Source: Chara braunii (lineage: Eukaryota; Streptophyta; Charophyceae; Charales; Characeae). From it: 64,000 bases of DNA. Under the pieces are notes generated by a model. It ran no database searches. It was not told the origin of the DNA and was given only the letters and a program-made list of their open reading frames with translations. The DNA lies in the NCBI GenBank assembly GCA_003427395.1, contig BFEA01000010.1:6428014-6492013 (forward strand). The letters run 5' to 3'. Position 1 is the stretch's first letter, and each line of letters begins with the position of its first letter. Made by a program: the position numbers and the translations under genes. Positions 24,006-35,440 of this stretch are shown here, one piece after another.

Positions 24006-24275
24006 TGCGAGCATTATGTTCGAGGGTTGATTTTCGGGCCAGATGCTGTTTGCATACGCGCACTATAATTAAGGGCTGATTTTCGGGCCAGATGCTGTGC
24101 GCACACGCGCACTATAATTAAGGGCTGATTTTCGGGCCAGATGTTGTGCGCACATGCGTACAATAATTAAGGGCTGATTGTTGGGTCAGATGCTATGCGC
24201 ACATGCGCACTATAATTAAGGGCTGATTTTTTGGGCCAGATGTCGTGCGCACATGCGCACTACAACTAAGAGCTA
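24006..24275 (+). repeat. 49-bp minisatellite
   Basis: About five units; AGGGCTGATT at 24,072 and 24,121 sets the 49-bp period. Each unit carries CGGGCCAGATGCTGTGCGCA and GCGCACTATAATTA. Confidence 0.9.
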
Positions 24276-24660
24276 ATTTATGAACCAATGCCAACAAACA
24301 TTTGATCTGTGAACTCGACTTTGATGGATTTGAGCCTGTGCGACAGTAAGCACTCAATTTGCAAACCCAGCATTAAAGATCTTGAGCAAGTGTGATTGTG
24401 CACACTCGAGCTTGAGTGTTACACTGCACGTTCCATCCAAGACTCGACTTTGATGAATTTGAGTCTGTGCGATAGTGCGTACTCCATCCAAGACTCGACT
24501 TTGATGAACTTGGGTCAGTGCGACAGTGTGCACTCAACTTGTGAACTCAGCTTTCAGGAATTTGAGTTTGTGCAACAGTGCGCACTCAATCTGTAAACTC
24601 TGCTTTGATGAGCTCGAATCAGTGCGCCCTTGCGCACTCAATCTGTGTATTCTATCCCGA
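24276..24660 (+). repeat. ~55-bp degenerate minisatellite
   Basis: Units share ACTCGACTTTGATGAA, TTGAGTCTGTGCGA and AGTGCGCACTC. Divergence is higher than in neighbouring arrays. Confidence 0.7.
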
Positions 24661-24990
24661 TGATTTGAGTGCGCGCCCAGTCTCAGTTTGGCTGTTTGAG
24701 TGGGTGCCCAGTCTCAGTTTGGTTGTTCGAGTGCTCGCCCAGTCTCAGTTTGGTTGTTCGAGTGCGCGCAAAGTCTCAGTTTGGCTATTTGAGTGCGCGC
24801 CCAGTCTCAGTTTGGCTGTTCTAGTGCGCGCCCAGTCTCAGTTTGGCTGTTCGAGTGCGCGCCCAGTCTCAGTTTGGCTGTTTGAGTGCGCGCCCGGTCT
24901 CAGTTTGGTTATTCAAGTGCGCGCCCAGTCCCAGTTTGGCTGTTTGAGTGCGCGCCCAGTCTCAGTTTGGCTGTTAGAGTACGTGCCCAT
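24661..24990 (+). repeat. 31-bp minisatellite
   Basis: About eleven units of GTGCGCGCCCAGTCTCAG plus TTTGGCTGTT. A 31-bp stop-free unit explains the long open frame here. Confidence 0.92.
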
Positions 24991-25510
24991 GCACGCCCAA
25001 GCTTGATAGCGTTATTTAAGTGCGCGCCCATGCGCGCCCAAGCTTGGCATTGCTGAGAGAGTGTGCGCCCATACACGCCCGAGCTTGGTATAGCCAATTG
25101 AGTGCGCGCCCATGCTCGCCCAAGCTTAGTATTGTCTTTTGAGTGTGCGCCCATGCGCGCCCAAGCTAAATATTGTTGTTTTAGCACGCAACCATGCGCG
25201 CCCATGCCCAGAATTGCCATTTGAGTGCGCGTCCACGCGCGTCCAAGTCTGGGACTGCTATTAGAGTGTGCACCCATGTACGCCCAAGCTCAGCAGTGCC
25301 ATTTGAGTATGCGCTCACGTGCGCCCATGCTCAGTATTGATATTTGAGTATGCGCCCATGCGCGCCTATGCTCAGCATTGCAATTGAGTGTACGCCGATG
25401 CGCGCCCAAGCTTAGTGTTGCCATTTGAGTGCGCCTCCATGCGTGCCCACGCTTGGTATCGTTACATGAGTGCGCCCAGGCTCGGGTAGGCTATGTGAGT
25501 GTGCGCTCTT
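24991..25510 (+). repeat. ~41-bp minisatellite
   Basis: About twelve units around GTGCGCGCCCATGCGCGCCC and AAGCTTGGTATTG, decaying toward the right end. Confidence 0.88.
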
Positions 25511-25885
25511 ATATTTTGATGATTCTAGAATGCACGCCCCACCGGTATGATGGTTGGGACCGCGCGCCTTGCTAGTGTGATTAGTCTTGAGGACGTGACT
25601 GGATATCTCTGATGGTATGACTAGCCCCAACTCCCTTTGATTTGATTTCTTGCTGATCAATCTATGCATGGACAATATTCATACCAGTCCCTTTGCGGAC
25701 GGTAATTTTCCTGCACATATGATGTCAGCACAATCCAGTTTCCACACGGAGTATTTTGCAAGTGGCCTCTGCATAGATAACACCTTGATGATCAGTCCTC
25801 CACAGTAACGATACTGGCAGTCCCAGTCCTCATATTCTAGTCCACTCGCTACAGAGATACTCATATGACGTTGCTATGTTGAGTT
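25511..25885. other. Intergenic, no gene recognised
   Basis: Non-repetitive sequence between two minisatellites. No domain or RNA gene is seen. Confidence 0.4.
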
Positions 25886-26170
25886 GCTGAGCTGCTGAGT
25901 TCCCGTTCAGCCGGGCCCATTCAGGCGGGCCCCTATATCGAGTTGTTGATGTTCAGCCAGGTCCATTCAGGCGGGCCCCTATATCGAGTTGTTGCTGTTT
26001 AGCCGGGCCCATTCAGGCGGGCCCCTATACCGAGTTGTTGCTGATCAGCCGGGCCCATTCATGAGGGCCCCTATATCGCGTTATTGATGTTCAGCCGAGA
26101 CCATTCAGGCGGGCTCCTATATCGAGTTGTTGCTGTTCAGCCGGGCCCATTCAGGCGAGCCCTTATACAG
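25886..26170 (+). repeat. 46-bp minisatellite
   Basis: About six units sharing CAGCCGGGCCCATTCAGGC, GGGCCCCTATATCGAG and TTGTTG. ATCGAG at 25,937 and 25,983 gives the period. The array ends immediately upstream of the orphan ORF. Confidence 0.92.
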
Positions 26171-26706
26171 AGTTGATTGATGATCCCATCGAGTTGGGCT
26201 ATTTTCCTGAGTTGATATCCCCCTTTATCACCAGGACACCATTGCTTGGTGTAACCACTTGTCAGGAGCATTCTACCCTATTTTGCAGATTGGTCAAGCG
26301 GGCTCCTCAACATGAGACAACCCGTACATGGGGTAAGCTGGTTGAGAAGTTCTGCTATCGACACATTGGACATCAGAGCTTCGTCATTAGGGCCAATGAG
26401 TCTCCCACATCGAGGTACACATTGGTGATCACTTATCACGTGAGAGATGTTGGGCAGGGAATAAAGGGAGCCACCTATGACCGAATTGCTGATTATATCT
26501 TCCGCAGGGAGAATTACTGGAGGGAGCACTGGTTACGTGTGGTGTTTCCCCAGCTCCCCTTTGCACCAGGTGGTGCTCTCCTTGACTTTGATGGTTGTAA
26601 TCCAAAACCACTGAGCAGAGGTGGCAGCAAGGAAAAGAGGCGTCAGGACACGAGGATAAGGAGTGAGGTGGCCAGATCCGGGATACCTATTACCACTTAT
26701 CTCTAG
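26065..26706 (+). CDS. Unrecognised ORF, no ATG (possible exon or fragment)
   Basis: The frame is open from 26,065 and its non-repetitive part begins at about 26,170 with LIDDPIELGYF. It has no in-frame ATG, so it is either an exon of a spliced gene, a 5'-truncated fragment, or chance. The protein (about 177 residues from 26,173) has mixed, globular-looking composition with no low complexity, unlike nearly every other frame nearby. It includes YHVRDVGQGIKGATYDRIAD and a basic stretch SRGGSKEKRRQDTRIR near its end. I do not recognise the family and see no membrane segment or signal. The next ORF starts 40 bp downstream in the same phase, which suggests the two belong together. A stop at 26,704 and another at 26,731 separate them. 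Confidence 0.4.
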   Translation, partial: GPLYRVIDVQPRPFRRAPISSCCCSAGPIQASPYTELIDDPIELGYFPELISPFITRTPLLGVTTCQEHSTLFCRLVKRAPQHETTRTWGKLVEKFCYRHIGHQSFVIRANESPTSRYTLVITYHVRDVGQGIKGATYDRIADYIFRRENYWREHWLRVVFPQLPFAPGGALLDFDGCNPKPLSRGGSKEKRRQDTRIRSEVARSGIPITTYL

Positions 26707-26745
26707 GCACGATTCTTGCTTGAGGGTGATTGATCCAGGCATTAC

Positions 26746-27195
26746 ATGTCAGGAGGACCCAAATCAGAGGAGGTAGCCAACCCTTCAAGGGGGAAGGGAC
26801 TAGTCCCATATCTTGGGGATGGCTACAGTCATTTGGTTGGAGCAGATTTTGTTATACAGGCTTTTCGGAAGCCACTCTGTGGAAACCGTTTTCTTGAGGT
26901 TTCTTATGATTACATCTACAGCAAGGGACAGATTGAGATCTTGATTGGTGCCACGGGCAACATTTCCCTCGCCGAAGAGTTGTATCTCCGGAGTGTAGCG
27001 GACGAGGAGATGGCAAGATGTATGGCATATATCAACAAAATCGATCTCGCGGCATCTTTTGACATCAGCTATGTGGTCCCAGAGTCAATATCCACTCAGG
27101 TTCTCAATGATGAGGAGGATCAGCGTGTACTAGATACGGAGTCCCAGACAGTCGAGCCCACTCATGAGGGGGTACCACTTGTCGTTATTGATTGA
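26746..27195 (+). CDS. Unrecognised 149-residue ORF
   Basis: Starts at an ATG (MSGGPKSEEVANP) and ends at TGA. Composition is protein-like, with a central part FRKPLCGNRFLEVSYDYIYS and an acidic tail rich in Glu, Asp and Val. No known domain, signal peptide or membrane segment is recognised. It follows the 26,065-26,706 frame in the same phase. The pair may be two pieces of one gene separated by a short intron or by two nonsense changes, or accessory ORFs of a transposon whose ends I cannot see. The flanks are a minisatellite on the left and satellite DNA from about 28.1 kb on the right. Confidence 0.45.
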   Translation: MSGGPKSEEVANPSRGKGLVPYLGDGYSHLVGADFVIQAFRKPLCGNRFLEVSYDYIYSKGQIEILIGATGNISLAEELYLRSVADEEMARCMAYINKIDLAASFDISYVVPESISTQVLNDEEDQRVLDTESQTVEPTHEGVPLVVID

Positions 27196-28060
27196 GGCTC
27201 GTATCTTTTAGTCACTGAGATGTATTATGACATTATTATGTTTTATCAGTGACTGCAACCCCTCCTATGGTTGCTTCGTCATTCTCAATGTTCTACTCTT
27301 CAGTCTCGTGTCTCTGGTCATGCTCTTGCAGAGTCTGGTTTCTAGTCTTTTCGTCCTCTCAGTGTCATTTGATTTATGATGCATGTTTTATAATGCATGG
27401 AATATTTATGCATGGGGTAACAAGTTATTTATCACTTCTTATTATAACAGGTTACACTCAAGGCTACTTAAAGGACTTCTGGGTAATAGGGACTCCGGCG
27501 ACCTTGAGTCTAACCTTTATACGGGGTCAGGTGCAGGCGATAAAACCGAACGCCTCACTCTAAGTTGTATAGCCGCTGGCAGGATGGATAACCCAAACTA
27601 CTCGACTGTGTGACAAAGGCTGCTTGTGAATGCACTTCTAATTTCCCTAAAACTTTCTAAAATCCTGTGTGACAGTCTGCCAGTCCACCAACCCACTGTA
27701 CTCGGCCCGGGAAGGGACATCGAACCACGCCCCTGGAACGGTGGCGGTGCGACAAAAATTGCGTCGTTTTCGAGGACTCAAAAATTTTGAGATCCTGGAG
27801 CAAACCTTGGTCACAATATTCAGTGACTTGGCAGCAGTCTAACATATTTCGTACAAGGTCAGGCTCAGGTCAGAAAGACTTTCGGCTAGAGGAGCCCCGA
27901 GAGAAGGGGCCTGTTGCAGAAGTCTATCTGAAGTGATTCAGACCCGCAAGCAAGGTTTTGGAATTTGTTTTCTGGAACCGTAGCTTGAAAAGTCTGGAAG
28001 TCAGCACTCGTGGTTAATAAACCCCAGAAAATTCGTCGAACTGGATAGCGAAGCTTGTAA
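27196..28060. other. Intergenic, no gene recognised
   Basis: A short T-rich frame at 27,249-27,563 has no domain. No repeat or RNA gene is apparent. Confidence 0.4.
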
Positions 28061-28975
28061 ACGAAATGTTAGCGAATTCGTAGTTTTTAAACCTCAATTC
28101 GTGCTTTGTGTTCATAAAGACGAAATTCATATTTTCGAATTCGTGGTTTTTGAAACCCGAAATGTCCATTAACGTGATGAACAACTCTGTAAAGTCAACC
28201 TAGTGTTCTTCGAAATTATATTCAGGAGTACGTTCGGGATTTTCAATACTGAAATCGCACTTCGGGATTTTGGGATTTTACTTAGCCGTTTCTCGAGATT
28301 ATATCCAGGCGTACGTTCGGGATTTCGCTACCGAAATCGGACTTCGGGATTTCGGGATTTTACTTAGTCATTTCTCGAAGTTATATTCGCACGTGCATTC
28401 GGGATTTCGCTACCAAAATCGCACTTCCGGATTTCGGGATTTTACTTAGTCGTTTCTCGAAAAATTATATCCGAACATACGTTCGGGATTTTCGCTACTT
28501 TAATCGCACTTCAGGATTTCAGGATTTTACTTAGTCATTTCTCAAAGTTATATCTGCACGTGCATTCGAGATTTCGCTACCAAAATCGCATTTCGGAATT
28601 CCGAGATTTTACTTAGTCGTTTCTCGAAATTATATTCGAACATACGTTCGGGATTTCGCTACTGAAATCGCACTTTGGGATTCCGCGATTTCACTAAACC
28701 ATTTCTCGAAGTTATATCCACACATGCGTCAGGATTTCGCTACCGAAATCACACTTTAGGATTTCGGGATTTTACTTAGTCGTTTCTCGAAGTTATATTC
28801 GCACGTGCGCTCGGGATTTCGCTACTGAAATCGCACTTCGGGATTTCGGGATTTAACTTAGTTGTTTCTCGAAGTTATATTCGCATGTGAGTTCGGAATT
28901 TTGCTACCAAAATCGCACTTCGGGATTTCAGGATTTAACTTGGTCGTTTCTCGAAATTATATCCAACATCACAAT
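28061..28975 (+). repeat. Palindrome-centred satellite, ~90-bp monomers
   Basis: About ten monomers sharing CGTTTCTCGAAGTTATAT, TTCGGGATTTCG and GGGATTTTACTTAG. Each is centred on an inverted repeat such as GATTTCG-CTAC-CGAAATC at 28,321-28,338. This family is related to the next array. Confidence 0.9.
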
Positions 28976-30985
28976 CGTCACCGCTCGGTGTCTCACTAGC
29001 GAAACGCACTTTGGGATTATCGCGATTCACTTAGTTAAATCCTAATGTTATATCCCCCTGGGATTCGGTGTTTCGTCACCGAAACACACTTCGAAATTTT
29101 TGTGGTTTCCTTAGCTGTATCGCACTATTAGACCCTCGACAAATTCGGTGTTTCGTTACCGAAACACACTTCGGGGTTTTTGGGATTTACCTAGTTGTAT
29201 TCCGATGTTAAATCGCCTTAAGATTCGGTGTTTTGTTACCGAAACACACTTCGGGATTTTCGGGATTCACTTTGTTAAATTTCAATGCTATATCCCCCTA
29301 AGATTCGGTGCTTCGCTAGCGAAACGCGCTACGAAATTTTCGGGATTCACTTAGTTAAATCCTAATGTTATATTCCTTTGAGATTCAGTGTTTCATCACC
29401 GAAACACACTTCGGGATTTTCGGGGTTTCCTTACCTATATCCCACTGTTCGACCCCCCACAAATTAAGTGTTTCGTTACCGAAACACACTTTGGGGGTTT
29501 CGGGATTTACTTGTATTCCGATGTTATATCCCTATAAAATTCGGTGTTTCGTTACCGAAACAAACTTTGGGATTTTCGGGATTCACTTTATTAAATTTCA
29601 ATGTTATACCCCCTAAGATTCGGTATTTCGCTATTGAAATGCACTTCGGAATTTTCGAAATTCACTTAGTTAAATCCTAATGTTATATCCCCCCGAGATT
29701 CAGTGTTTCGTTACCGAAACACACTTCGGAATTTTCGGGGTTTCCTTAGTTTTATCCCACTATTAGACCCGCCACAAATTCGGTGTTTCGTTACCGAAAC
29801 ACGCTTCGGGGTTTTCGGGATTTACTTAGTTGTATTCCGATATTCTATCCCCCTAAGATTCGGTGTTTGTTACCGAAACACACTTCTGGATTTTAGGGAT
29901 TCACTTTGTTAAATTTCAATGTTATATCCCCCTAAGATTTGGTGTTTCGCTAGGGAATTCGGGATTTTCGAGATTCACTTAGTTAAATCTTAATGTTATA
30001 TTCCCCTGAGATTCGGTGTTTCATCACTGAAACACACTTCGGGATTTTCTGGGTTTCCTTAGTTGTATCCCACTGTTAGACCCCCCACAAATTCAGTGTT
30101 TTGTTACCGAAACACACTTTGGGGTTTTCGGGATTTACTTAGTTGTATTCCGATTTTATATCCCCATAAAATTTGGTTTTTCGTTACCGAAACATACTTC
30201 GAGATTTTCGGGATTCACTTTGTTAAACTCCAATGTTATATCCCCCTAAGATTCGTTATCTCGCTAGTGAAACGCACTTTGGGATTTTCGGGATTCACTT
30301 AGTTAAATCCTAATGTTATATCCCCCTAAGATTCAGTGTTTCGTTACTGAAACACACTTCGGGATTTTCGGGGTTTGATTAGTTCTATTCCACTATTACA
30401 CCCCCCACAAATTCGGTGTTTCGTTACCGAAACACACTTCGGGGTTTTCAGAATTTACTTAGTTGTATTCCGATGTCATATGCCTCAAGATTCGGTGTTT
30501 CGTTAACGAAACACACTTCGGGATTTTCGGGGTTTCCTTAGCTGTATCCCAGTGTTAGACCCCCCACAAATTCAGTGTTTCGTTATCGAAACACACTTCA
30601 GGATTTTCGGGATTTATTTAGTTGTATTCCGATGTTATATCCCTGTAAGATTCGGTGTTTCGTTACCGAAACACATTTCGGGATTTTCGGGATTCACTTT
30701 GTTAAATTCCAATGTTATATCCCAATAGGATTCGGTGTTTCGCTAGCGAAACGCACTTCGGGATTTTCAGGATTCACTTAGTTAAATCATAATGTTATAT
30801 CCCCCTGAGATTCGATGTTTCGTTACCGAAACACACTTTGGGATTTTCGGGGTTTCCTTAGTTGTATCTCAGTATAAGACCTCCCACAAATTCGGTGTTT
30901 CGTTACCGAAACATACTTCGGGTTTTTCGGGATTTACTTAGTTGTATTCCAATGTCATATCCCCCTAAGATTCGGTGTTTCTGAG
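28976..30985 (+). repeat. Palindrome-centred satellite with 4-monomer higher-order repeat
   Basis: About 25 monomers of ~80 bp, each with the core GTGTTTCG-TTAC-CGAAACAC (e.g. 30,655-30,674) or the full palindrome GTTTCGCTAGCGAAAC (30,737-30,752). Four monomer types follow one another: a GGGGTTTCCTTAG type ending GACCCCCCACAA, a GGGATTTACTTAGTTGTATTC type, a GATTCACTTTGTTAAATTTC type, and a CTAGCG-core type with TTAGTTAAATCCTAATG. The GACCCCCCACAA-like marker recurs near 29,133, 29,455, 29,770, 30,085 and 30,405, about every 315-322 bp. Two frames here (e.g. 29,148-29,354) are artefacts of the repeat. Confidence 0.9.
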
Positions 30986-31065
30986 GGTCTAGGGGGAAGG
31001 AAGTGGACGTAGTGGCAGAGGAGAAGTTTGGTGCATGTGGCAGGTTGGGCAGATCAGCTCTCTCT

Positions 31066-31072
31066 CTCTCTA

Positions 31073-31159
<87 letters not shown>

Positions 31160-31195
31160 TTATCTGTGTGTGTGTGTGTGTGTGTGTGTTTGTAT
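31066..31195 (+). repeat. (CTAT)n and (GT)n microsatellites
   Basis: A CT tract, then a long CTAT/TATC tetranucleotide tract, then a GT tract. Confidence 0.97.
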
Positions 31196-32561
31196 GTGGC
31201 AAATCTAACGCACTTGAATCATAGATGTGTCTTTGTTGCTAACTTTTTTTTTTCATATTTTGTCTCTGTATGCGCGTGTATGTGAATGTCGTTTGAGACA
31301 GTGATATACGTTGCCTACTGCCAAGCAAAAACCTATCACACAAAATGCCATGACATGTTGTGTCAAGGTGAGTTGTATTATGCCTTGGAGACATCTATGA
31401 TGTCAGCAACCTATCATCTTATTACGCTTAATCACTGTGCTTAATGTCAGAATGATCCATTTAAGGGTGTTCACATCTTAACCATGTAATGTGTTCAATC
31501 CTCACTTTTCATTTTTGGTGTTTTTTTCTGTATTTATCTTTTGCAGGTTTTGTTTCAGATAAAATCAATGTTCCTCATTAATGTTTCGAGATATTTCCGG
31601 ACGGTAAGATCCGTACTACTGTATGACCTTCTACTTTTTCATGATTCTCTTAAAAAAAAGAAAAACAACGTATATTACTAAGCTATCGGCGGGGTCGGTC
31701 GGGACACCTTGTTTTCCAGGGTGGCCCGGCCGTGTAAGGGCCCAGAAAAAAAGAAAACCCAAAAAACACTAGTTATGCGGAAATATAAACTGAACAACTT
31801 TTGCCTCAGGGTCATATCCAAATTCTTCACCAAATTTAAAATAAAAAATAAAAAGTAAAAAAATATTTTTTATTTTTATTTTTATCACGGTTACGCCAAG
31901 CCTGGATACCGGACCAGCCCAGACGTCCGGATCGTAACCATGATTTTTATTATATATATATATATTTTTTTTTGCCCGGCTGGGAAAGTGGTCCTGCGCC
32001 ACTCTGGTAGCCTATGTATATTATCATTTTGGTGTCATTTGTCTAACTTCAATATGCTTGTGAAACACTAGAACGTAGCAGTCAGATTTTTTTGCACCTC
32101 ATAGATTGAGCAGTATGAAACAACTCTATCCGTACTTTGTCCTCACGCATGTGGCAGGTGTCCCAACTTCAGCATCAATAGAAACTTCGTGATGTCGTGC
32201 TTCGCAGATGCCTGAGGGACGACAGGTTGACAAGCATAGATGGAGATAAACATCTCCATTGCAATTCACAGTCATGAGGGGGGTTGCAAGAGGAGCTCAA
32301 GGTGACCTTTGAGGAAAAGAAGAGGATGGTCAAATACCCTAGCTTATAGGAAGACTGAGGCAGTTGATTGTAGGGGGCCTGCTGTTTTCCAGGGTTTTAC
32401 ATTCGGTCCAATTGCCTTCACTTATTTCTTTCTTTTTTTTTATTCTTTTTTTAAACCAATGTGGAAGGTGTTTGTTGAAAAACACGTTGATCGTGCATAT
32501 AGCGACAGTACTCGTTGCTAGGGCTAGCTTTGTAGGAGGTTTTTGCCTTTTGTTTTTCTTT
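31196..32561. other. Intergenic, no gene recognised
   Basis: A/T-rich, with homopolymer runs at 31,850-31,970 and 32,430-32,455. A segment GGGTCGGTCGGGACACC with CCGGCCGTGTAAGGGCCC lies at 31,690-31,745. No domain or RNA gene was recognised. The boundary at 32,561/32,562 is where homology with 59,528 onward begins. Confidence 0.4.
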
Positions 32562-32799
32562 TGAACTTGCCAAACTTGGGTTTTCCACTCACATGGTAGA
32601 GGATGATATTCCGTTTCAAGTTTGGTTGCAATCATGAGCCATGTGCATGTGTTTGAACAAGTCTCACTCACATGCATGACTTAACTCTCACATGGCGACA
32701 TTCTATTTTAAACTTGGTTGCATGCATGAGCCATGAGCAAGTGTTTGAGCAAGTCTCACTCACGTACATGGCTCAACTCTCACATGGAAACATATCGGT

Positions 32800-35265
32800 A
32801 CTTACTTGGCCAACCTCTCCTTCATATGCATGTGTTCCACTAGTTCACTTTTTCCTTTGGTCAAGTTCAAGCATGTGTTGATGTTTCGGTTCTTACTTAG
32901 TCAATCTTTTCTTCATGTGCATGTGTTCCATTAGTTACCTTCTTCCTTTTCTCGAGTTCAAGCATCTGTTGATGTTCTGGTTCTTACTTAGTCAATCTTT
33001 CCTTCATGTGCATGTGTAACACTAGTTCACTTCTTCCTTTTATCAAGTTCAAGCATGTGCTGATGTTCCGGTTCTTACTTAGTCAATCTTTCCTTTATGT
33101 GCATGTGCTCCGTAAGTTCACTTCTTCCGTTTGTCAAATTCAATCATGTTTTGATGCTCCGGTTCTTACTTAGTCAATCTTTCCTTCATGTGCATGTGTA
33201 ACACTAGTTCACTTCTTTCTTTTGTCAAGTTCAAGCATGTCTTGATAATCCGGTTCTTACTTAGTCAATCTTTCCTTCATGTGCATGTGTTCCACAAGTT
33301 CACTTATTCCTTTTGTCGAGTTCAAACATATGTTGATGTTCCGGTTCTTACTTAGTCAACCTTTCCTTCATGCGCATGTGTTCCATTAGTTCACTTCTTC
33401 GGTTTGTCAAGTTCAATCATGTGTTGATGTCCCGGTTCTTACTTAGTCAATCTTTCCTTCATATGCATGTGCTACGTTAGTTCACTTCTTCCGTTTGTCA
33501 AGTTCAATCATGTGTTGATGCTCTGGTTCTTACTTAGTCAATCTTTCCTTCATGTGCATGTGTAACACTAGTTCACTTCTTCCTTATGTCAAGTTCAAGC
33601 ATGTGTTGATGTTCCGGTTCTTACTTAGTCTATCTTTCATTCATGTGCATATGCTCCGTTAGTTCACTTCTTCCGTTTGTCAAGTTCAATCATGTGTTCA
33701 TGCTCCGGTTCTTACTTAGTCAATCTTTCCTTCATGTGCATGTTTAACACTACTTCACTTCTTCCTTTTGTCAAGTTCAAGCATGTGTTGATGTTCCAGT
33801 TCTTACTTAGTCAATCTTTCCTTCATGTGCTTGTGTTCCACAAGTTCACTTCTTCCTTTTGTCGAGTTCAAACAGATGTTGATGTTCCGGTTCTTACTCA
33901 GTCAACCTTTCCTTCATGTGCATGTGTTCCATTCGTTCACTCGTTCCGTTTGTCAAGTTCAATCATGTGTTGATGTTCCGGTTCTTACTTAGTCAATTTT
34001 TCCTTCATGTGCATATACGCCGTTAGTTCACTTCTTCCATTTGTCAAGTTCAATCATGTGTTGATGCTCCGGTTCTTACTTAGTCAATCTTTCCATCATG
34101 TGCATGTGTAACACTAGTTCACTTTTTCCTTTTGTCAAGTTCAAGCATGTGTTGATGTTCCGGTTCTTACTTAGTCAATCTTTCCTTCATGTACATGTGT
34201 TCCACAAGTTCACTTCTTCCTTTTGTCGAGTTCAAACATATGTTGATGTTCGGGTTCTTACTTAGTCAACCTTTCCTTCATGTGCATGTGTTCCATTAGT
34301 TCACTTCTTCCGTTTGTCAAGTTCAATCATGTGTTGATGTTCCCCTTCTTACTTAGTCAATTTTTCCTTCATGTGCATGTGTAACACTAGTTCACTTCTT
34401 CCTTATGTCAAGTTTAAGCATGTGTTGATGTTCCGGTTCTTACTTAGTCAATCTTTCCATCATGTGCATGTGTAACACTAGTTCACTTCTTCCTTTTGTC
34501 AAGTTCAAGCATGTGTTGATGTTCCGGTTCTTACTTAGTCAATCTTTCCTTCATGTGCACGTGCTCCACAAGTTCACTTCTTCCTTTTGTCAAGTTCAAA
34601 CATATGTTGATGTTCCGGTTCTTACTTAGTCAACCTTTCCTTCATGTGCATGTGTTCCATTAGTTCACTTCTTCCGTTTGTCAAGTTCAATCATGTGTTG
34701 ATGTTCCGGTTCTTACTTAGTTAATCTTTCCTTCATGTGCATGTGTAACACTAGTTCACTTCTTGCTTTTGTCAAGTTCAAGCATGTGTTCATGTTCCCG
34801 TTCTTACTTAGTCAATCTTTGCCTAATGTGCATGTGCTCCGTTAGTTCACTTCTTTCGTTTGTCAAGTTCAAGCATGTGCTGATGTTCGGGTTCTTACTT
34901 GGCCAACCTCTCCTTCACATGCATGTGTTCCACTAGTTCACTTCTTCCCTTTGTCGAATTCAAACATGTGTTTATGTTCTGGTTCTTACTTAGTCAATCT
35001 TTCCTTCATGTGCATGTGTTCCACTAGTTCACTTCTTCCTTTTGTCAAGTTCAAGCATGTGTTGATGATCCGGTTCTTACTTGGTCAATCTCTCCTTCAT
35101 GTGCATGTATTCCATTAGTTCATTTCTTCTAATTGTCAAGTTCAATCATGTGTTGATATTTCGGTTCTTGCTTGGTCAACCTCTCCTTCATATGCATGTG
35201 TTCAACTAATTCACTTTTACACTTTTGGCAAGTTAAAGCATGAGTGGATGTTCCAGTCCTTACTT
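32800..35265 (+). repeat. Satellite family 2, ~93-bp monomers, copy 2 with HOR
   Basis: About 26 monomers sharing GTTCCGGTTCTTACTTAGTC, AATCTTTCCTTCATGTGC and TTGTCAAGTTCA. Four monomer types recur in order, distinguished after GTGCATGTG by CTCCGTTAG, TAACACTAG, TTCCACAAG and TTCCATTAG, giving a higher-order repeat of about 370 bp (for example 33,568-34,300) with some local deletions and duplications. Confidence 0.88.
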
Positions 35266-35350
35266 TAGTTGCTCTTTCTCTAAGGGATGGGTGACCGACA
35301 TTGGGCTGCTATGATGGGGTAATGACTTGATTAAGACTATGAGACTCTTG

Positions 35351-35354
<4 letters not shown>

Positions 35355-35434
<80 letters not shown>

Positions 35435-35440
35435 CCTTTT
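35355..35440 (+). repeat. (CT)n microsatellite
   Basis: CT tract with CTTT interruptions. Confidence 0.97.

Noticed and set aside
24661-25500. CRISPR-like regular repeats
   Set aside because: Direct tandem minisatellites with no unique spacers, in a eukaryotic window.
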